This document shows positions 43,488 to 51,406 of a stretch of DNA of 64,000 bases, one piece after another; positions within the stretch are counted from its first letter, which is position 1; every line of letters begins with the position of its first letter. The DNA is from Brevibacillus brevis. GTDB taxonomy: Bacteria > Bacillota > Bacilli > Brevibacillales > Brevibacillaceae. The DNA lies in contig NZ_CP041767.1 of the NCBI RefSeq assembly GCF_022026395.1, forward strand, positions 27,501-91,500, in the 5' to 3' direction. The position numbers were made by a program, and so were the translations under genes. The notes beneath the pieces were generated by a model. The model worked only from the letters and a program-made list of their open reading frames with translations. It searched no databases and was not told the DNA's origin.

Positions 43488-44772
43488 AGAAAAAGAGATA
43501 AGCATAGTGCTTCAATCATTTCCGTCGCTTCAGCTGGACGAGGACAAACGACGTGAAATCGCCAGTCATATCCGTCGAGAAAGGGAGGTACTCGTACAAA
43601 TGAAAAAGCGCAAAAAATATGCCAAGGTAATTGGAGGCGCAGTTGCTTCCTTTGCTTTATTGTTTATCGCGTATCAGTGGATGCCTTCGGAGGCCGTGCC
43701 GAGCGCACAGCAGATGAATATAGAGGAGGATCAAAAGGCACAAGCCGCAGGACCGACATCCCAAACAGATAAGGTTCTGACCCTCGATTCACAAATTCAG
43801 GAGTATATAGAAGAAGCGATACATAAGACCAACAAAGCTTATCAGCCCGAAAATATGACGGTAATCGTTACCGATCCAAATACCGGAGAAATTCTTGGGA
43901 TGAATCTGAAAAAACAGGATGCCAATGACCGGGTTCCAGACATAGTAAAAGCGAAACCAGATCCTGTGGCCGCATTTCCGATCGTGACGTTGGCGGCTGC
44001 TATTGAAGAGGGGAAGTATGAGGACAACGAGACTTACGAGTCTGGCACCTACGAGATTACCCCGGGCAAGTTTATAAAAGACCACAATAATGGTGCAGGG
44101 TGGGGGCAGATTACGTATTTAGAAGGTATCCAACGTTCTTCCAATGTTGCTTTTGCCAAGCTCAGTGAACAGATATCCAATCATTCGTTGCAGCAATATT
44201 ATGAACGGTTCGGTTTTGGAGCGAAAACCGGCATCGAACAAATCAATGAACAGCCTGGAAAGATACCTAACATGGATACTCCCTATGATAAGGCAATGGC
44301 AGCTTATGGACTTGGGGGCTCTGCCTCTGCCATTCAACAAGTAGCTGCTGTCGGGGCCATCGCCAACGGGGGTGAATTGATGAAACCCCATGTCACGAGG
44401 GAGGAGCGGAATCACATTGACAAAGGGCGTCGAGTCATATCAGAAGAAACAGCCAAACAGGTTCGAGAAGTTTTAGAAGTGATAGTAAAAAACAAACCAG
44501 GCTCAGATACAGCCTTTTCCATAAAAGATTATGCAGTCTCTGGGCGCACAGGAATAGCAGAGAAACGCGACCAGCAAGGAAACATTATCGAAGGAAAATA
44601 TACGTATTCGTTTATCGGATTTGCACCAAGCGATGATCCAAAGCTATTGGTTTACATAGCTGTTGATAACCCGAATACAGACCTCTGGGTAAAATTATGG
44701 GGACAAGAAATTGTTGCTCCCCCTTTCAAAGAGATCATGGTAAACAGTTTGCAGTATCTCCAACAACGATAA
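43471..44772 (+). CDS. Anti-sigma candidate with inactive PBP transpeptidase domain
   Basis: A 433-residue protein: cytoplasmic N-terminus (1-50), one membrane helix (about 52-68, VIGGAVASFALLFIAYQW), linker, then a penicillin-binding transpeptidase-like domain (about 125-430). Family landmarks are clear: VTDPNTGEILGM, IVTLAAAIEEGKY, RSSNVAFAKL, FGFGAKTGIE, AIANGGELMKPHV. But the SxxK motif expected at 167-170 reads AAFP, so the acylated Ser and the Lys are both gone; S-S-N (223-225) remains; KTG reads RTG (359-361). The frame extends upstream inside the sigma gene, but ATG 43471 follows GGGAGG. It is probably a sensor that binds a cell-wall ligand or antibiotic without being acylated, releasing the sigma factor. 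Confidence 0.85.
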   Translation: MTPSFEEKEISIVLQSFPSLQLDEDKRREIASHIRREREVLVQMKKRKKYAKVIGGAVASFALLFIAYQWMPSEAVPSAQQMNIEEDQKAQAAGPTSQTDKVLTLDSQIQEYIEEAIHKTNKAYQPENMTVIVTDPNTGEILGMNLKKQDANDRVPDIVKAKPDPVAAFPIVTLAAAIEEGKYEDNETYESGTYEITPGKFIKDHNNGAGWGQITYLEGIQRSSNVAFAKLSEQISNHSLQQYYERFGFGAKTGIEQINEQPGKIPNMDTPYDKAMAAYGLGGSASAIQQVAAVGAIANGGELMKPHVTREERNHIDKGRRVISEETAKQVREVLEVIVKNKPGSDTAFSIKDYAVSGRTGIAEKRDQQGNIIEGKYTYSFIGFAPSDDPKLLVYIAVDNPNTDLWVKLWGQEIVAPPFKEIMVNSLQYLQQR

Positions 44773-44791
44773 TCAGCTCATCCATCCAAAA

Positions 44792-44834
44792 AGGAAGCAT
44801 AACGCATACCCCTAAAGGTATCCGAATGCTTCCT
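44792..44834. terminator. Convergent terminator after the anti-sigma gene
   Basis: AGGAAGCAT ... ATACC pairs with GGTAT ... ATGCTTCCT; T-rich downstream. Confidence 0.8.
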
Positions 44835-44852
44835 CTCTTTGTTTCCCTCATC

Positions 44853-45281
44853 CTATTTCCTACAAAAATAAGGCCCACACCACTTGGTTTCATGGGTCTT
44901 CACATACGTCCACGTAAAGTCCTTATCCACGACGTACACATCGTATTCCTTTTCCAAGTCCGCGACAGAAAACCTCGCAGCATTTTCCAAGATCAGCACT
45001 TCGTTAGCAAGCTGGTAAAACACATAGTACGACTCATGGGCTACCTGCTGAAAGGCCTCATCCGCTTCCTCTCGTTCAAGACAATCCCTCAGCTTATTGC
45101 TGAATAAATGCCACAGATACCCCTGGTAGCCGTCTTTATTTTTGAGAAAAATCCTCTCTTTATCCTCTTCGGTCAGATGGCTCGCAAAATGCTTTTCCCA
45201 TTCTTCCCGTAAGTATGGTCCCCAAATTGACAGCTCTGTTGTCTTCGTGTTCTTTTCCTTCATCCGGTCAGCTAGTTTCAT
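44853..45281 (-). CDS. DUF4275 family protein
   Basis: A 142-residue cytoplasmic protein I recognise as DUF4275 by the segments WGPYLREEWEKHFASHL, YQGYLWHLFSNK, VLILENAARFSVADL and FTWTYVKTHETKWCGPYF. Function unknown. The frame is open to 45629, across the divergent promoter, but the ATG at 45281 follows GGAGGCG and begins the conserved region. It diverges from the persulfide operon. Confidence 0.82.
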   Translation of the reverse strand: MKLADRMKEKNTKTTELSIWGPYLREEWEKHFASHLTEEDKERIFLKNKDGYQGYLWHLFSNKLRDCLEREEADEAFQQVAHESYYVFYQLANEVLILENAARFSVADLEKEYDVYVVDKDFTWTYVKTHETKWCGPYFCRK

Positions 45282-45357
45282 TGGGCGCCTCCATGTTGGT
45301 ACAAGTTCGTTTGTAAGAAGATACGTATGAAAGAGTGGGTCGGTCACGTTTCGACTA

Positions 45358-45403
45358 TTGACAAAGAGAAACGAGGGGCATATTATAATACCCATAGGGG
45401 TAT
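45358..45403 (+). promoter_or_regulatory. Promoter and CstR-type operator of the persulfide operon
   Basis: TTGACA (45358-45363), 17 nt, TATTAT (45381-45386). Immediately downstream ATACCCATAGGGGTAT (45388-45403) matches the CsoR/CstR operator type (ATACCC...GGGTAT), placed to block transcription. The regulator is encoded at 49276. Confidence 0.85.
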
Positions 45404-45457
45404 ACGTATAAAATTGATCGATCACATTTCCATTCAAAAACGTAGGAGGTAGACAGC

Positions 45458-46039
45458 ATGTCTGTACAATCGAATTTTTCTGCTGATAAAACAGTAGATT
45501 GCAAAGGGGTGGCATGTCCAATGCCTGTCGTACGCACAAAAAAAGCGATGGAAGAGATGTTACCGGGTCAAGTGATGGAGGTACAGGCGACGGATAAAGG
45601 GTCATTGGTTGACCTGAAGAGCTGGGCAACTAATACCGGGCATGAATTTTTGGGTACGGTTCAGGAAGGGAAAGTGTGGAAGCATTTCCTGCGAAAAGCG
45701 AGTACCCATGAGGTGAAAGAGGAGACGAATTTCTTGCGGACCATTTCTAATGAAGAACTGCAAAAAAAGCTGGAAGCCAACGAGAAGCTGACGCTCATTG
45801 ATGTGCGAGAACCGGCGGAGTACGCTTTTCACCGCATTCCTATAGCCATTTCAATACCCCTGGGAGTATTAGAGCAGCGCTTGGATGAATTACAGCCCGA
45901 TGACGACATTTACATCATCTGCCGATCTGGCAAGCGCAGCGACATGGCTTGTCAGTTGCTGGCCGAAAAAGGTTTTACCAATATCACCAATGTAGTACCG
46001 GGTATGTCTGGCTGGAATGGCCCGGCAGAAAAACAATAA
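45458..46039 (+). CDS. yrkF: TusA-rhodanese fusion sulfurtransferase (YrkF/CstA-like)
   Basis: A 193-residue two-domain sulfur carrier: TusA-like domain (1-80) with Cys20 in [10 protein letters not shown], and rhodanese domain (about 92-190) with the active Cys155 in [10 protein letters not shown]. In B. subtilis YrkF and S. aureus CstA, such fusions take up persulfide sulfur and shuttle it between cysteines. It is the first gene after the CstR-type operator and starts at an ATG with GTAGGAGGTAG. Confidence 0.93.
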   Translation: MSVQSNFSADKTVDCKGVACPMPVVRTKKAMEEMLPGQVMEVQATDKGSLVDLKSWATNTGHEFLGTVQEGKVWKHFLRKASTHEVKEETNFLRTISNEELQKKLEANEKLTLIDVREPAEYAFHRIPIAISIPLGVLEQRLDELQPDDDIYIICRSGKRSDMACQLLAEKGFTNITNVVPGMSGWNGPAEKQ

Positions 46040-46052
46040 GGGGGAGAGAAAG

Positions 46053-47204
46053 ATGATGGAACAACAAACAGGCGTAAAGGCGATGACAGCACACGAGCTA
46101 ACGCAGCTTCTTTTTGCGCAGGAGGAATTGTTTATTCTCGACGTTCGCAATACGAGCGATTACGAGAATTGGAGAATCGAAGGGCATCGAGTAGTGAGCA
46201 TGAACATCCCTTACTTTGATTTGCTGGATGGGGTGGAGAGTGTTCTGGAGAAAATCCCTGTGAATCAAAAAGTGTTGGTCGTCTGTGCAAAAGAGGGCTC
46301 GTCCATTTTTGTCGCAGAGATGCTAGCAGAAGCGGGCATTGCAGACGTTTCTTACCTGCAAGGTGGAATGAAAGCGTGGAGTGAGCATCTGGAGCCAGTG
46401 AAGGTGGGAGACCTCCGTGATGGCGGTGCGATTTATCAGTTTGTCCGCATTGGAAAAGGCTGCTTGTCTTACATGGTCGTATCAGGAGGAGAAGCGGCTG
46501 TCGTCGATACATTGCGAATGACGGATGTGTACGAAGCATTTGCAGCCAAGCATCAATGGACGATCAAGCACACCATCGATACCCATCTGCATGCCGACCA
46601 TATTTCCGGTGGAAAGAAGCTGGCAGATCAGCTCGATGCGTCGTATTGGCTTCCAGAAAAAGATGCGGAAGAAGTTACGTATTCCTATCGTAAGCTAGAG
46701 GAAGGGCAAGAAATCCAAGTGGGGGCAACCAAAATCGCGATCCTGCCGATCTATTCCCCCGGACATACCATCGGGAGTACGTCACTGATTGTCGATGATA
46801 CGTTTTTTCTCACGGGAGACAGTTTGTTTGTCGCTTCGATCGGGCGCCCGGATTTGGCCGGGAAAGCAGAAGATTGGGTGGGAGACCTGCACAACACCTT
46901 GTATAATCGATATAAAGAGCTTCCCGAGCATTTACTCGTGTTGCCTGCTCATTTTGGCAGCTACACGGAGATTGGTTCGATGGGTGTCGTATCCGCCCGT
47001 TTGGGTGATTTGTATCGCAACAATCCAGGGCTAACGATTGGGGATGAAAGTGAATTCCGGCATATCGTTACGCATCATTTGCCGCCGCAGCCGAATGCGT
47101 ATCAAGAGATTCGTCAAGTGAACATGGGGAAATTAAAACCGAGCGAAGAGGAACAACAAGAGATGGAAGTAGGGCCAAATCGCTGCGCCATTCACGATAA
47201 ATAA
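46053..47204 (+). CDS. yrkH: Rhodanese-MBL persulfide dioxygenase-like protein (YrkH)
   Basis: A 383-residue protein with an N-terminal rhodanese domain (1-115, Cys78 in VVCAKEGSS) and a metallo-beta-lactamase fold (about 125-345) with metal ligands THLHADH (177-183), GHTIGS, TGDSLF and PAHFGSY. In this family iron-dependent members oxidise glutathione-type or other persulfides to sulfite; S. aureus CstB does this with domains in the reverse order (MBL first). The start at 46053 follows GGGGGAGAG. It lies 13 nt after yrkF. Confidence 0.92.
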   Translation: MMEQQTGVKAMTAHELTQLLFAQEELFILDVRNTSDYENWRIEGHRVVSMNIPYFDLLDGVESVLEKIPVNQKVLVVCAKEGSSIFVAEMLAEAGIADVSYLQGGMKAWSEHLEPVKVGDLRDGGAIYQFVRIGKGCLSYMVVSGGEAAVVDTLRMTDVYEAFAAKHQWTIKHTIDTHLHADHISGGKKLADQLDASYWLPEKDAEEVTYSYRKLEEGQEIQVGATKIAILPIYSPGHTIGSTSLIVDDTFFLTGDSLFVASIGRPDLAGKAEDWVGDLHNTLYNRYKELPEHLLVLPAHFGSYTEIGSMGVVSARLGDLYRNNPGLTIGDESEFRHIVTHHLPPQPNAYQEIRQVNMGKLKPSEEEQQEMEVGPNRCAIHDK

Positions 47205-47266
47205 CGAAAAGGTAATTCAAAAAATCGTCTTTTGATCACGCGCTTATATAACAGGAGGAATGAAAA

Positions 47267-47491
47267 ATGGCGGATCTTGTGGTAGATACAAAAGGTCTGG
47301 CTTGCCCGATGCCAATCGTCAAAGCCAAAAAAGCAATGGACGGAATGCAATCCGGTCAAACCATGGAAGTACTCTCGACAGACAAAGGCTCTTTGAACGA
47401 CTTCACCGCTTGGGTCAAGCAAACCGGGAATGAGCTGGTTTCCCATGAGGTTGAGAACGGTGTGTACAAATTTTTGGTGAAAAAGCTGTAG
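47267..47491 (+). CDS. yrkI: TusA family sulfur carrier (YrkI)
   Basis: A 74-residue sulfur carrier with the sulfur-accepting Cys in KGLACPMPIVKAKKAMD near residue 13. It is a free-standing version of the TusA domain of yrkF. It follows yrkH by 62 nt in the persulfide operon and is followed by a strong hairpin. Confidence 0.93.
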   Translation: MADLVVDTKGLACPMPIVKAKKAMDGMQSGQTMEVLSTDKGSLNDFTAWVKQTGNELVSHEVENGVYKFLVKKL

Positions 47492-47499
47492 GGAGACAG

Positions 47500-47550
47500 A
47501 AGCGAGCACTTTTGGACCAAGCCGCTAACGTTCGTTTAGTGCTCGCTTAC
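47500..47550. terminator. Hairpin between yrkI and the antisense zinc-ribbon gene
   Basis: AGCGAGCACT and AGTGCTCGCT form a perfect stem around a 31-nt spacer. No T run; it overlaps the stop codon of the minus-strand small gene. Confidence 0.55.
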
Positions 47551-47717
47551 TCCTGATTTTCATAAACGATACGTACGCCAAGGTGCGTATAGATTTCTTC
47601 TTTGTAGTGGCCATTTGGGCATTGCTTTTCACTGAACAAGGCATTTTTGTGTGAGCGCAAAGGTTCTTGGCAGGTGGGGCACCGATGCTGAAAAATGGAT
47701 TTGAAAAAGCGGACCAT
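47547..47717 (-). CDS. Small zinc-ribbon protein
   Basis: A 56-codon minus-strand ORF with AAGGTGAT at good spacing. The product begins MVRFFKSIFQHRCPTCQEPL and holds two half-sites, CPTC (about 13-16) and CPNGH (about 33-37), forming a plausible C2-C/H zinc ribbon. It ends THLGVRIVYENQE. No family is recognised. It faces the other way between yrkI and yrkJ, splitting the sulfur operon. Confidence 0.65.
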   Translation of the reverse strand: MVRFFKSIFQHRCPTCQEPLRSHKNALFSEKQCPNGHYKEEIYTHLGVRIVYENQE

Positions 47718-47830
47718 TTAAATCACCTTATTCACAGTTATTTACTTGGAATTAATTTTACTTGATGCTGACTCATTTGAAAAGAGGTTTGAGCATTCCG
47801 ATGTGTTAGGTAGGAATGCAAGGAGGATAT

Positions 47831-48619
47831 ATGGACGTTTTGCTGCTTCTGCTCATGGTCTCTCTCGGTTTTGTCGGCTCCTTTTTTTCCGGATTGCTCG
47901 GGATTGGCGGAGCGATCATCAGCTATCCGATGCTTCTGTTTATCCCACCGGCACTAGGGGTGGCTCAGTTTTCCGCCCAGGAAGTTTCGGTGATATCGAT
48001 GTTTCAAGTGTTTTTCGCGTCGCTGTCTGGCGTACTGGCTTTCCGCAAAAGAAACGGGAAAAACTCGCCCCTGATTCATAAAGGACTCGTCAGAGATATG
48101 GGGGGAAGCATCTTGGGGGGCAGCCTGATTGGTGCAGCTCTCTCCCAATACTTGTCGAATGAAAGCATCAATGTGGTGTACGGGATACTGGCGATCATCG
48201 CCGTGATTTTGATGCTCGTGAAAAATAGAGGGACAGAAGAGGCAGCAGGGGAAGTTGCGTATAACCGCTTCATTGCTGCTGGTGCAGCGTTTGCCGTAGG
48301 AATCGTATCTGGGATTGTCGGTGCAGGGGGAGCGTTCATCCTCATTCCGATCATGCTGACCGTGCTGAAAATACCTACGCGGGTGACGATTGCCTCATCT
48401 TTGGCTATTGTATTCATCTCCGCAATAGGTGGTGTGATCGGGAAGCTGTCGGGTGGGCAAATTCCGCTCTTGCCCGTTTTGTATACGGTCATCGGAAGTG
48501 TTTTGGGGGCGCCGGTGGGCAGTATGGTCAGCGCCAAGAGCGATGTGAGATATTTGCGTTATGGCCTGATTGTGCTGATCTGTGGAACGGCGATCAAGAT
48601 TTGGAGTGACATTCTATAA
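47831..48619 (+). CDS. yrkJ: TauE/SafE family sulfite/sulfur exporter (YrkJ)
   Basis: A 262-residue membrane protein with about eight hydrophobic helices and the family's Gly-rich starts GSFFSGLLGIGGAIISYPML and GIVSGIVGAGGAFILIPIML. TauE proteins move sulfite, sulfoacetate or thiosulfate-type anions; here export of sulfite from persulfide oxidation is the natural guess. The ATG at 47831 follows AGGAGGATAT. It belongs with the yrk genes on both sides. Confidence 0.9.
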   Translation: MDVLLLLLMVSLGFVGSFFSGLLGIGGAIISYPMLLFIPPALGVAQFSAQEVSVISMFQVFFASLSGVLAFRKRNGKNSPLIHKGLVRDMGGSILGGSLIGAALSQYLSNESINVVYGILAIIAVILMLVKNRGTEEAAGEVAYNRFIAAGAAFAVGIVSGIVGAGGAFILIPIMLTVLKIPTRVTIASSLAIVFISAIGGVIGKLSGGQIPLLPVLYTVIGSVLGAPVGSMVSAKSDVRYLRYGLIVLICGTAIKIWSDIL

Positions 48620-48703
48620 GGAAAGATGCTTTTCTTGGCAAAAGCTTCTTTCGCTTATTTTTATACCTATACAAGTATAAGTATTTCTAAGGAGTGTTCT
48701 TAC

Positions 48704-49186
48704 ATGGAAAAACAAAAAGAAAAAACGACAATTGTGTTGTTTAGCGGTGACTTGGATAAAGCGGTTGCGGCCTTTATTATTGCGAACGGAGCTGCGGCTT
48801 ACGATCATGATGTCACGATCTTTTTCACCTTCTGGGGACTAAATACCATGCGCAAAGACGAGATCGTGAAGGTAGAAAAGGGTTTGCTTGAAAAAGCATT
48901 CGGTTGGATGATGCCAAGAGGCGCCAAGAAGCTCGGACTGTCTAAAATGAACATGATGGGCATGGGGCCAGAGATGATCAAGCATGTCATGAAAAAGCAC
49001 AATGCCCTGACGCTTCCGCAACTCATCGAGCTGGCTCAGGAGCAGGGGGTGAAGCTGGTCGCTTGTACGATGACGATGGACTTGCTCGGCCTCAAGCAGG
49101 AAGAATTGCTGGACGGAATGGAGTATGCAGGTGTAGCTGCTTATTTGGGGGATGCGACACAGGCAAAAGTAAACCTGTTTATTTAA
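48704..49186 (+). CDS. yrkE: DsrE/DsrF-like sulfur-relay protein (YrkE)
   Basis: A 160-residue DsrE-like protein. N-terminal KTTIVLFSGDLDKAVAAFIIANGA matches the family Rossmann-like start and the expected carrier Cys lies in LVACTMTMDLLGL (about residue 123). Such proteins bind sulfane sulfur and may feed it to TusA. The frame extends to 48626, but ATG 48704 follows AAGGAGTG. Upstream is an AT-rich TATACCTATAC-type half palindrome but no full CstR operator. Confidence 0.9.
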   Translation: MEKQKEKTTIVLFSGDLDKAVAAFIIANGAAAYDHDVTIFFTFWGLNTMRKDEIVKVEKGLLEKAFGWMMPRGAKKLGLSKMNMMGMGPEMIKHVMKKHNALTLPQLIELAQEQGVKLVACTMTMDLLGLKQEELLDGMEYAGVAAYLGDATQAKVNLFI

Positions 49187-49275
49187 AACAGCTCACGTAG
49201 GCGCTTCGCTTGACATTGCCTGTATTTCGCATAAGATACCTGTATGTAAAGTAGTTCCAAGCAGGAGGAATTCAT

Positions 49276-49542
49276 ATGGATTACAACTACAGTGACGATA
49301 TCAAAAGACGATTAAAACGAATCGAAGGACAAGTCCGCGGTGTACTGAAAATGATGGACGACCAGAAAAACTGCAAAGACGTAGTAGCACAGCTCTCTGC
49401 CGTTCGCAACGCTTCAGACAAGGCGATTGCCCAGATTGTAGCGGAAAACCTGCAACGCTGTTTGCTAGAGGAGCAGGCTACTGGGGGAGACACGAGCAAG
49501 CTGGTGAAAGAAGCCGTAGAGCTTTTGGTCAAGAGTCGCTAA
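49276..49542 (+). CDS. cstR: CstR-type persulfide-sensing repressor
   Basis: An 88-residue CsoR-family helical protein. It carries Cys33 and Cys62 at the two thiol positions, but the copper-ligand His of CsoR is Asn58, the hallmark of persulfide-sensing CstR rather than copper sensors. Persulfides or polysulfides would link the two Cys and release DNA. The operator ATACCC-ATA-GGGGTAT before yrkF fits this family. The B. subtilis counterpart is yrkD. AGCAGGAGG precedes the ATG. Confidence 0.92.
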   Translation: MDYNYSDDIKRRLKRIEGQVRGVLKMMDDQKNCKDVVAQLSAVRNASDKAIAQIVAENLQRCLLEEQATGGDTSKLVKEAVELLVKSR

Positions 49543-49566
49543 ACCGATTTTGGAGAGGAGCTTCCT

Positions 49567-49956
49567 ATGAGTTTCACTACGATTCTTTTGCTGATCGCCT
49601 ATGCGGTCATTATTTGGTATATCATCTCTCGCTTCGTTCCTGTGAAGGGATTGGAAAATCTCAAGTCAGATCAGTTCAAGGAACGGGTCAACCAAAAAAG
49701 CAGGGTACTCCTCATCGACGTACGTGAGCCGCACGAATACAAAGCGGGTCACATTCCATCAGCGGTGAACATCCCTTTGTCTCAGCTCGACCAACGTGCA
49801 AAAGAAATTTCCAGCAAAAACGATATATTGCTGTACTGCAGGAGCGGGATGCGTAGCAAGCAGGCAGCAAAAATTTTAAAGAAACACGGCATTCCGCAGA
49901 TGGCCCATCTGCAAGGCGGGTTCATTACCTGGAATGGTCCGACGAAAAAGAAGTAA
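49567..49956 (+). CDS. Membrane-anchored rhodanese-like sulfurtransferase
   Basis: A 129-residue protein with an N-terminal membrane helix (about 4-21, TILLLIAYAVIIWYIIS) and a rhodanese domain with active Cys in LLYCRSGMRSKQA (about residue 92). It is 24 nt downstream of cstR and ends the persulfide operon. The signal-anchor places the active site near the inner membrane surface; whether the domain faces in or out is not settled by sequence. Confidence 0.92.
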   Translation: MSFTTILLLIAYAVIIWYIISRFVPVKGLENLKSDQFKERVNQKSRVLLIDVREPHEYKAGHIPSAVNIPLSQLDQRAKEISSKNDILLYCRSGMRSKQAAKILKKHGIPQMAHLQGGFITWNGPTKKK

Positions 49957-49961
49957 CAGCT

Positions 49962-49999
49962 AGCACCTGGTGTAGGTTTGAATACCCAGGTGCTTTTTT
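49962..49999 (+). terminator. Terminator of the persulfide operon
   Basis: AGCACCTGG / CCAGGTGCT with a 15-nt loop, then TTTTTT. Confidence 0.88.
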
Positions 50000-50019
50000 A
50001 CTGCGATAAAAAAACAGGG

Positions 50020-50116
50020 TTGACATTTCTTTTTGTTGTAACTAAAATGATTACAACAGGGCGATGCGACAAACGCCTATACTTTTTGAGAGTGTTGTAA
50101 CTAATTAAGTTACATC
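50020..50116 (+). promoter_or_regulatory. Promoter with two GTTGTAA-N9-TTACA(A/T)C operators
   Basis: TTGACA (50020-50025), 17 nt, TAAAAT (50043-50048). A dyad GTTGTAA-N9-TTACAAC overlaps the -10 (50035-50057) and a second copy, GTTGTAA-N9-TTACATC, lies at 50094-50116 in the leader. Same arms and spacing imply one repressor, of YodB/HxlR or MarR type. Confidence 0.8.
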
Positions 50117-50146
50117 AACAACATACAAAACGGAGGGAATATTATC

Positions 50147-50779
50147 ATGAAAATTGCAATTGTAGCAGCAAGCGGTAAAGCAGGTAAGGTGATTATGAAA
50201 GAGGCGTTGGATCGTGGTCATCAAGTGACAGCGATTGTGCGTGATGCATCCAAAATCGAGCAAAAAGATGTAGCTGTGATTCAGAAAGATGTGTTTGACC
50301 TGACAGCCGCAGATTTGAACGGCTTTGACGTAGTCGTGAACGCTTTTGGCGCACCAGCAGGTCAAGAGCATCTGCACGTCGAGTCAGGGAAGGCACTGAT
50401 TGAAGCGTTGAAGGGTGCTCCTTCTACACGTTTGCTCGTTGTAGGTGGTGCAGGCAGTTTGTTTGTTGATGAAGCCAAAACACTGCGCCTTGTAGAAACT
50501 CCTGATTTCCCTAAGGCTTACTTGGCAACTGCACAAAAGCATGGTGAGTACTTGCGTGTATTGGAAGAGTCAAACGGCATTCAATGGACGTATATCAGTC
50601 CATCTGCCTTTTTTGACCCAGCAGGGGAGAGAACAGGCGCGTACAGACTCGGAAAAGACCATCTGTTAGTGAACGCTAGCGGACAGAGCTATGTGAGCTA
50701 TGCTGACTACGCAGTGGCGATGCTCGATGAAATCGAAAATCCGAAGCATCAAAATGAGCGCTTCACAGTAGGCTCCTAA
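50147..50779 (+). CDS. NAD(P)-binding oxidoreductase (SDR/NmrA-like, YwnB type)
   Basis: A 210-residue atypical short-chain dehydrogenase. The N-terminal nucleotide site reads MKIAIVAASGKAGKVIMKEAL, the second strand VVVNAFGAP, and the third block LLVVGGAGSLFVDE. Related B. subtilis proteins (YwnB) lack a defined substrate. The tandem operators upstream suggest induction by redox or electrophile stress, which fits a quinone or aldehyde reductase, but that is inference. CGGAGGGA precedes the ATG. Confidence 0.85.
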   Translation: MKIAIVAASGKAGKVIMKEALDRGHQVTAIVRDASKIEQKDVAVIQKDVFDLTAADLNGFDVVVNAFGAPAGQEHLHVESGKALIEALKGAPSTRLLVVGGAGSLFVDEAKTLRLVETPDFPKAYLATAQKHGEYLRVLEESNGIQWTYISPSAFFDPAGERTGAYRLGKDHLLVNASGQSYVSYADYAVAMLDEIENPKHQNERFTVGS

Positions 50780-50810
50780 TCTCAATTGGAATTAGGCCCT
50801 ACCTGAATAC

Positions 50811-50848
50811 AAAGACCAGCTTCCTATTAAAGGATAGCTGGTCTTTGT
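50811..50848. terminator. Convergent terminator
   Basis: AAAGACCAGCT / AGCTGGTCTTT, with an inner TCCTA/TAGGA-type extension, serving both the oxidoreductase and the DUF4870 gene. Confidence 0.85.
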
Positions 50849-50860
50849 TGTGTATCGAGA

Positions 50861-51169
50861 TTATCGGCCAATCCCACCGACGAATGGGTAGGAAAACGGG
50901 CGTCCATTTAAGGAATAAATGATACCTTTAACCGGGTAGTAGATCGCCATCAGTCCAAACACAATTAGGAACGGAATCCCAATCAACAAGAAGGCGAAGA
51001 ACCAGGAAATAGCGATAAGCACCGTCATAATGATGTGGAACACCAAAGCTTGCAGCGCCATATTTTTGGCGTCACGATTTTGTACGAGTAGCCAGACAAG
51101 AATGGGCACAAGGATCGGTGCAAAAAATGTGCTAGCGTGCGTGATGACTTTTACACCTCTATAATCCAT
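50861..51169 (-). CDS. DUF4870-like membrane protein
   Basis: A 102-residue protein with three hydrophobic helices (ASTFFAPILVPILVWLL; ALVFHIIMTVLIAISWFFAFLL; IGIPFLIVFGLMAIYYP) and the family ending in FSYPFVGGIGR. Function unknown. The frame extends to 51214, but ATG 51169 follows AAGGAGGAC. Confidence 0.75.
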   Translation of the reverse strand: MDYRGVKVITHASTFFAPILVPILVWLLVQNRDAKNMALQALVFHIIMTVLIAISWFFAFLLIGIPFLIVFGLMAIYYPVKGIIYSLNGRPFSYPFVGGIGR

Positions 51170-51406
51170 AAATAAGTCCTCCTTGATTAGATGTAAAACT
51201 TGATCTACTGTCATTGTAACGTATAGAAATCACTCAAAAAACCATCATGAGCGTGATTATATACTCCGACTATAGACGGAGGAATTTTTATTTCCATTCG
51301 TTTACTGTTATAGTAGTAAGAAAATCTTTCGTTTTTGGTAGATAATTCGTAATGTTTTTTGGATATGATATTGGATAAGTAAGAACTGAGAAGGGAGTAT
51401 ATAGAC

